Source: an uncultured Acetobacteraceae bacterium
GTDB taxonomy: Bacteria; Pseudomonadota; Alphaproteobacteria; Acetobacterales; Acetobacteraceae
Assembly (NCBI GenBank): GCA_937902425.1
Contig: CALFNB010000265.1
Location: 1-42,590, forward strand
Length of the DNA stretch: 42,590 nucleotides
Direction of reading: 5' to 3'
The notes under the pieces: generated by a model
Seen by the model: the letters and a program-made list of their open reading frames with translations, nothing else
Database searches by the model: none
Told to the model about the DNA's origin: nothing
Made by a program: the position numbers and the translations under genes
Part shown: positions 42,203-42,590 of the stretch, piece by piece
Position numbering within the stretch: the stretch's first letter is position 1
Layout: every line of letters starts with the position of its first letter

Positions 42203-42590
42203 ATGGGCGCCCTGATCACGTCGGAGCGGCCTGGGAATGAACGTGGGCGCGGACTGATCGTGCGCCTGGTATGCTCGGTCGCCGCCATTCTGTTGTACGG
42301 TTGGATCAACTTCGTGCTGAATCCGGTCGCGACGCTCGTTACAGCGCAGATGGCGGGGAAGCAGTTCGAAAACAGCGACGCGTCCTATGTCGCGTCCAGC
42401 TTCGGAATGAACCTCTTCAGTCACTTCGGCATTCCGTTCATCGTCCTGCTGGCCGTCCTCGCGGCGATCTGGTGGCGCCCGGTTCGCGGCCTGCTGAGAG
42501 CGGCCGCCCTCACCGGCGCGATCGTCGCGGCGACGCATCCGGCTTCGGCGTATTATGACAAGACCGACTTCACCGAGGCCTACACGATCC
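42203..42590 (+). CDS. Membrane protein of unknown function, C-terminus cut by window edge
   Basis: The first 129 codons of a protein that runs off the window. A good AGGAGG site precedes the ATG. There is a hydrophobic segment at about residues 20-36 (IVRLVCSVAAILLYGW), a short hydrophilic stretch with QMAGKQFENSDASYVASSF, a second one at about 76-90 (GIPFIVLLAVLAAIWW), and a third, alanine-rich segment near 98-114 ending in a possible processing site (PASAYYDKTDFTEAYTI). I do not recognise the family. Confidence 0.75.
   Translation, partial: MGALITSERPGNERGRGLIVRLVCSVAAILLYGWINFVLNPVATLVTAQMAGKQFENSDASYVASSFGMNLFSHFGIPFIVLLAVLAAIWWRPVRGLLRAAALTGAIVAATHPASAYYDKTDFTEAYTI

Noticed and set aside
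1-42590. CRISPR arrays, tRNA or rRNA genes and insertion sequences
   Set aside because: I saw no regularly spaced repeats of CRISPR size, no cloverleaf-like sequence, no rRNA-like block and no transposase motifs; a tRNA scan and IS search would confirm.

Overview
The window is GC-rich and gene-dense, and nearly all of it is protein-coding. It looks like a piece of an alphaproteobacterial chromosome, most likely Rhodospirillales/Acetobacteraceae. The evidence is the mutM / ubiE-coaBC-dut neighbourhood, the many catabolic and molybdenum-hydroxylase genes, and pervasive 4-base start/stop overlaps (ATGA, GTGA, TTGA). I saw no rRNA, tRNA, CRISPR array, transposase or phage gene. The taxonomic call is inference from gene content.

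Layout. (1) 1-6095: a partial propionyl-CoA synthetase (minus), a divergent HSD10-like short-chain dehydrogenase, a secreted metalloprotease with a C-terminal RTX-like region, an acyl-CoA dehydrogenase and one unrecognised gene. (2) 6115-9382: housekeeping genes mutM (minus) and ubiE-coaBC-dut (plus), the last three joined by 4-base overlaps. (3) 9428-25854: a co-directional minus-strand run of about 16 kb, reading from right to left: aminotransferase, TauD/TfdA dioxygenase, an iorAB-type molybdenum hydroxylase, a small cytochrome c, a flavocytochrome-c-type flavoprotein, soxX, soxY, soxZ, soxA, coxS-coxL-coxM, an alpha/beta hydrolase, a peptide-type substrate-binding protein, a DadA-like oxidase and an SDR. 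(4) 26344-32694: a tight plus-strand run of an LVIVD-repeat protein, SPFH and NfeD membrane proteins, an NTF2-like protein, an EthD protein, a beta-hydroxyacid dehydrogenase and two tandem luciferase-like monooxygenases. (5) 32841-42590: another luciferase-like enzyme, an MFS carrier, two VapC toxin-antitoxin modules on either side of an iron-type alcohol dehydrogenase, a PH-domain membrane protein, a YbjN-like protein, an orphan DppF-type ATPase, a fifth-region luciferase-like enzyme, and a membrane protein cut by the window edge.

The most interesting locus is 17691-23686. Eight genes are chained with almost no intergenic DNA: a periplasm-directed molybdenum hydroxylase (IorAB type), a cytochrome c, an FccB-like flavoprotein and SoxX-Y-Z-A. 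SoxB and SoxCD are absent. The SoxY homologue does not end in the canonical GGCGG swinging arm. It ends in AACID-QA, which matches what I remember of a family called SoxY-related AACIE arm proteins. My inference is a variant carrier-protein pathway in which SoxXA loads a sulfur-containing substrate onto the unusual arm and the molybdenum hydroxylase and/or flavoprotein oxidise it, passing electrons to cytochrome c. The substrate is unknown. A TauD-family dioxygenase lies directly upstream and a second molybdenum hydroxylase (form II CoxSLM) directly downstream, so the whole region may serve one substrate.

Other points of note are an MutM zinc finger with a misplaced or missing fourth ligand, the absence of ubiB between ubiE and coaBC, an XRE-type antitoxin with a VapB-like tail paired with VapC and with a palindrome over its start codon, and several short repeats.
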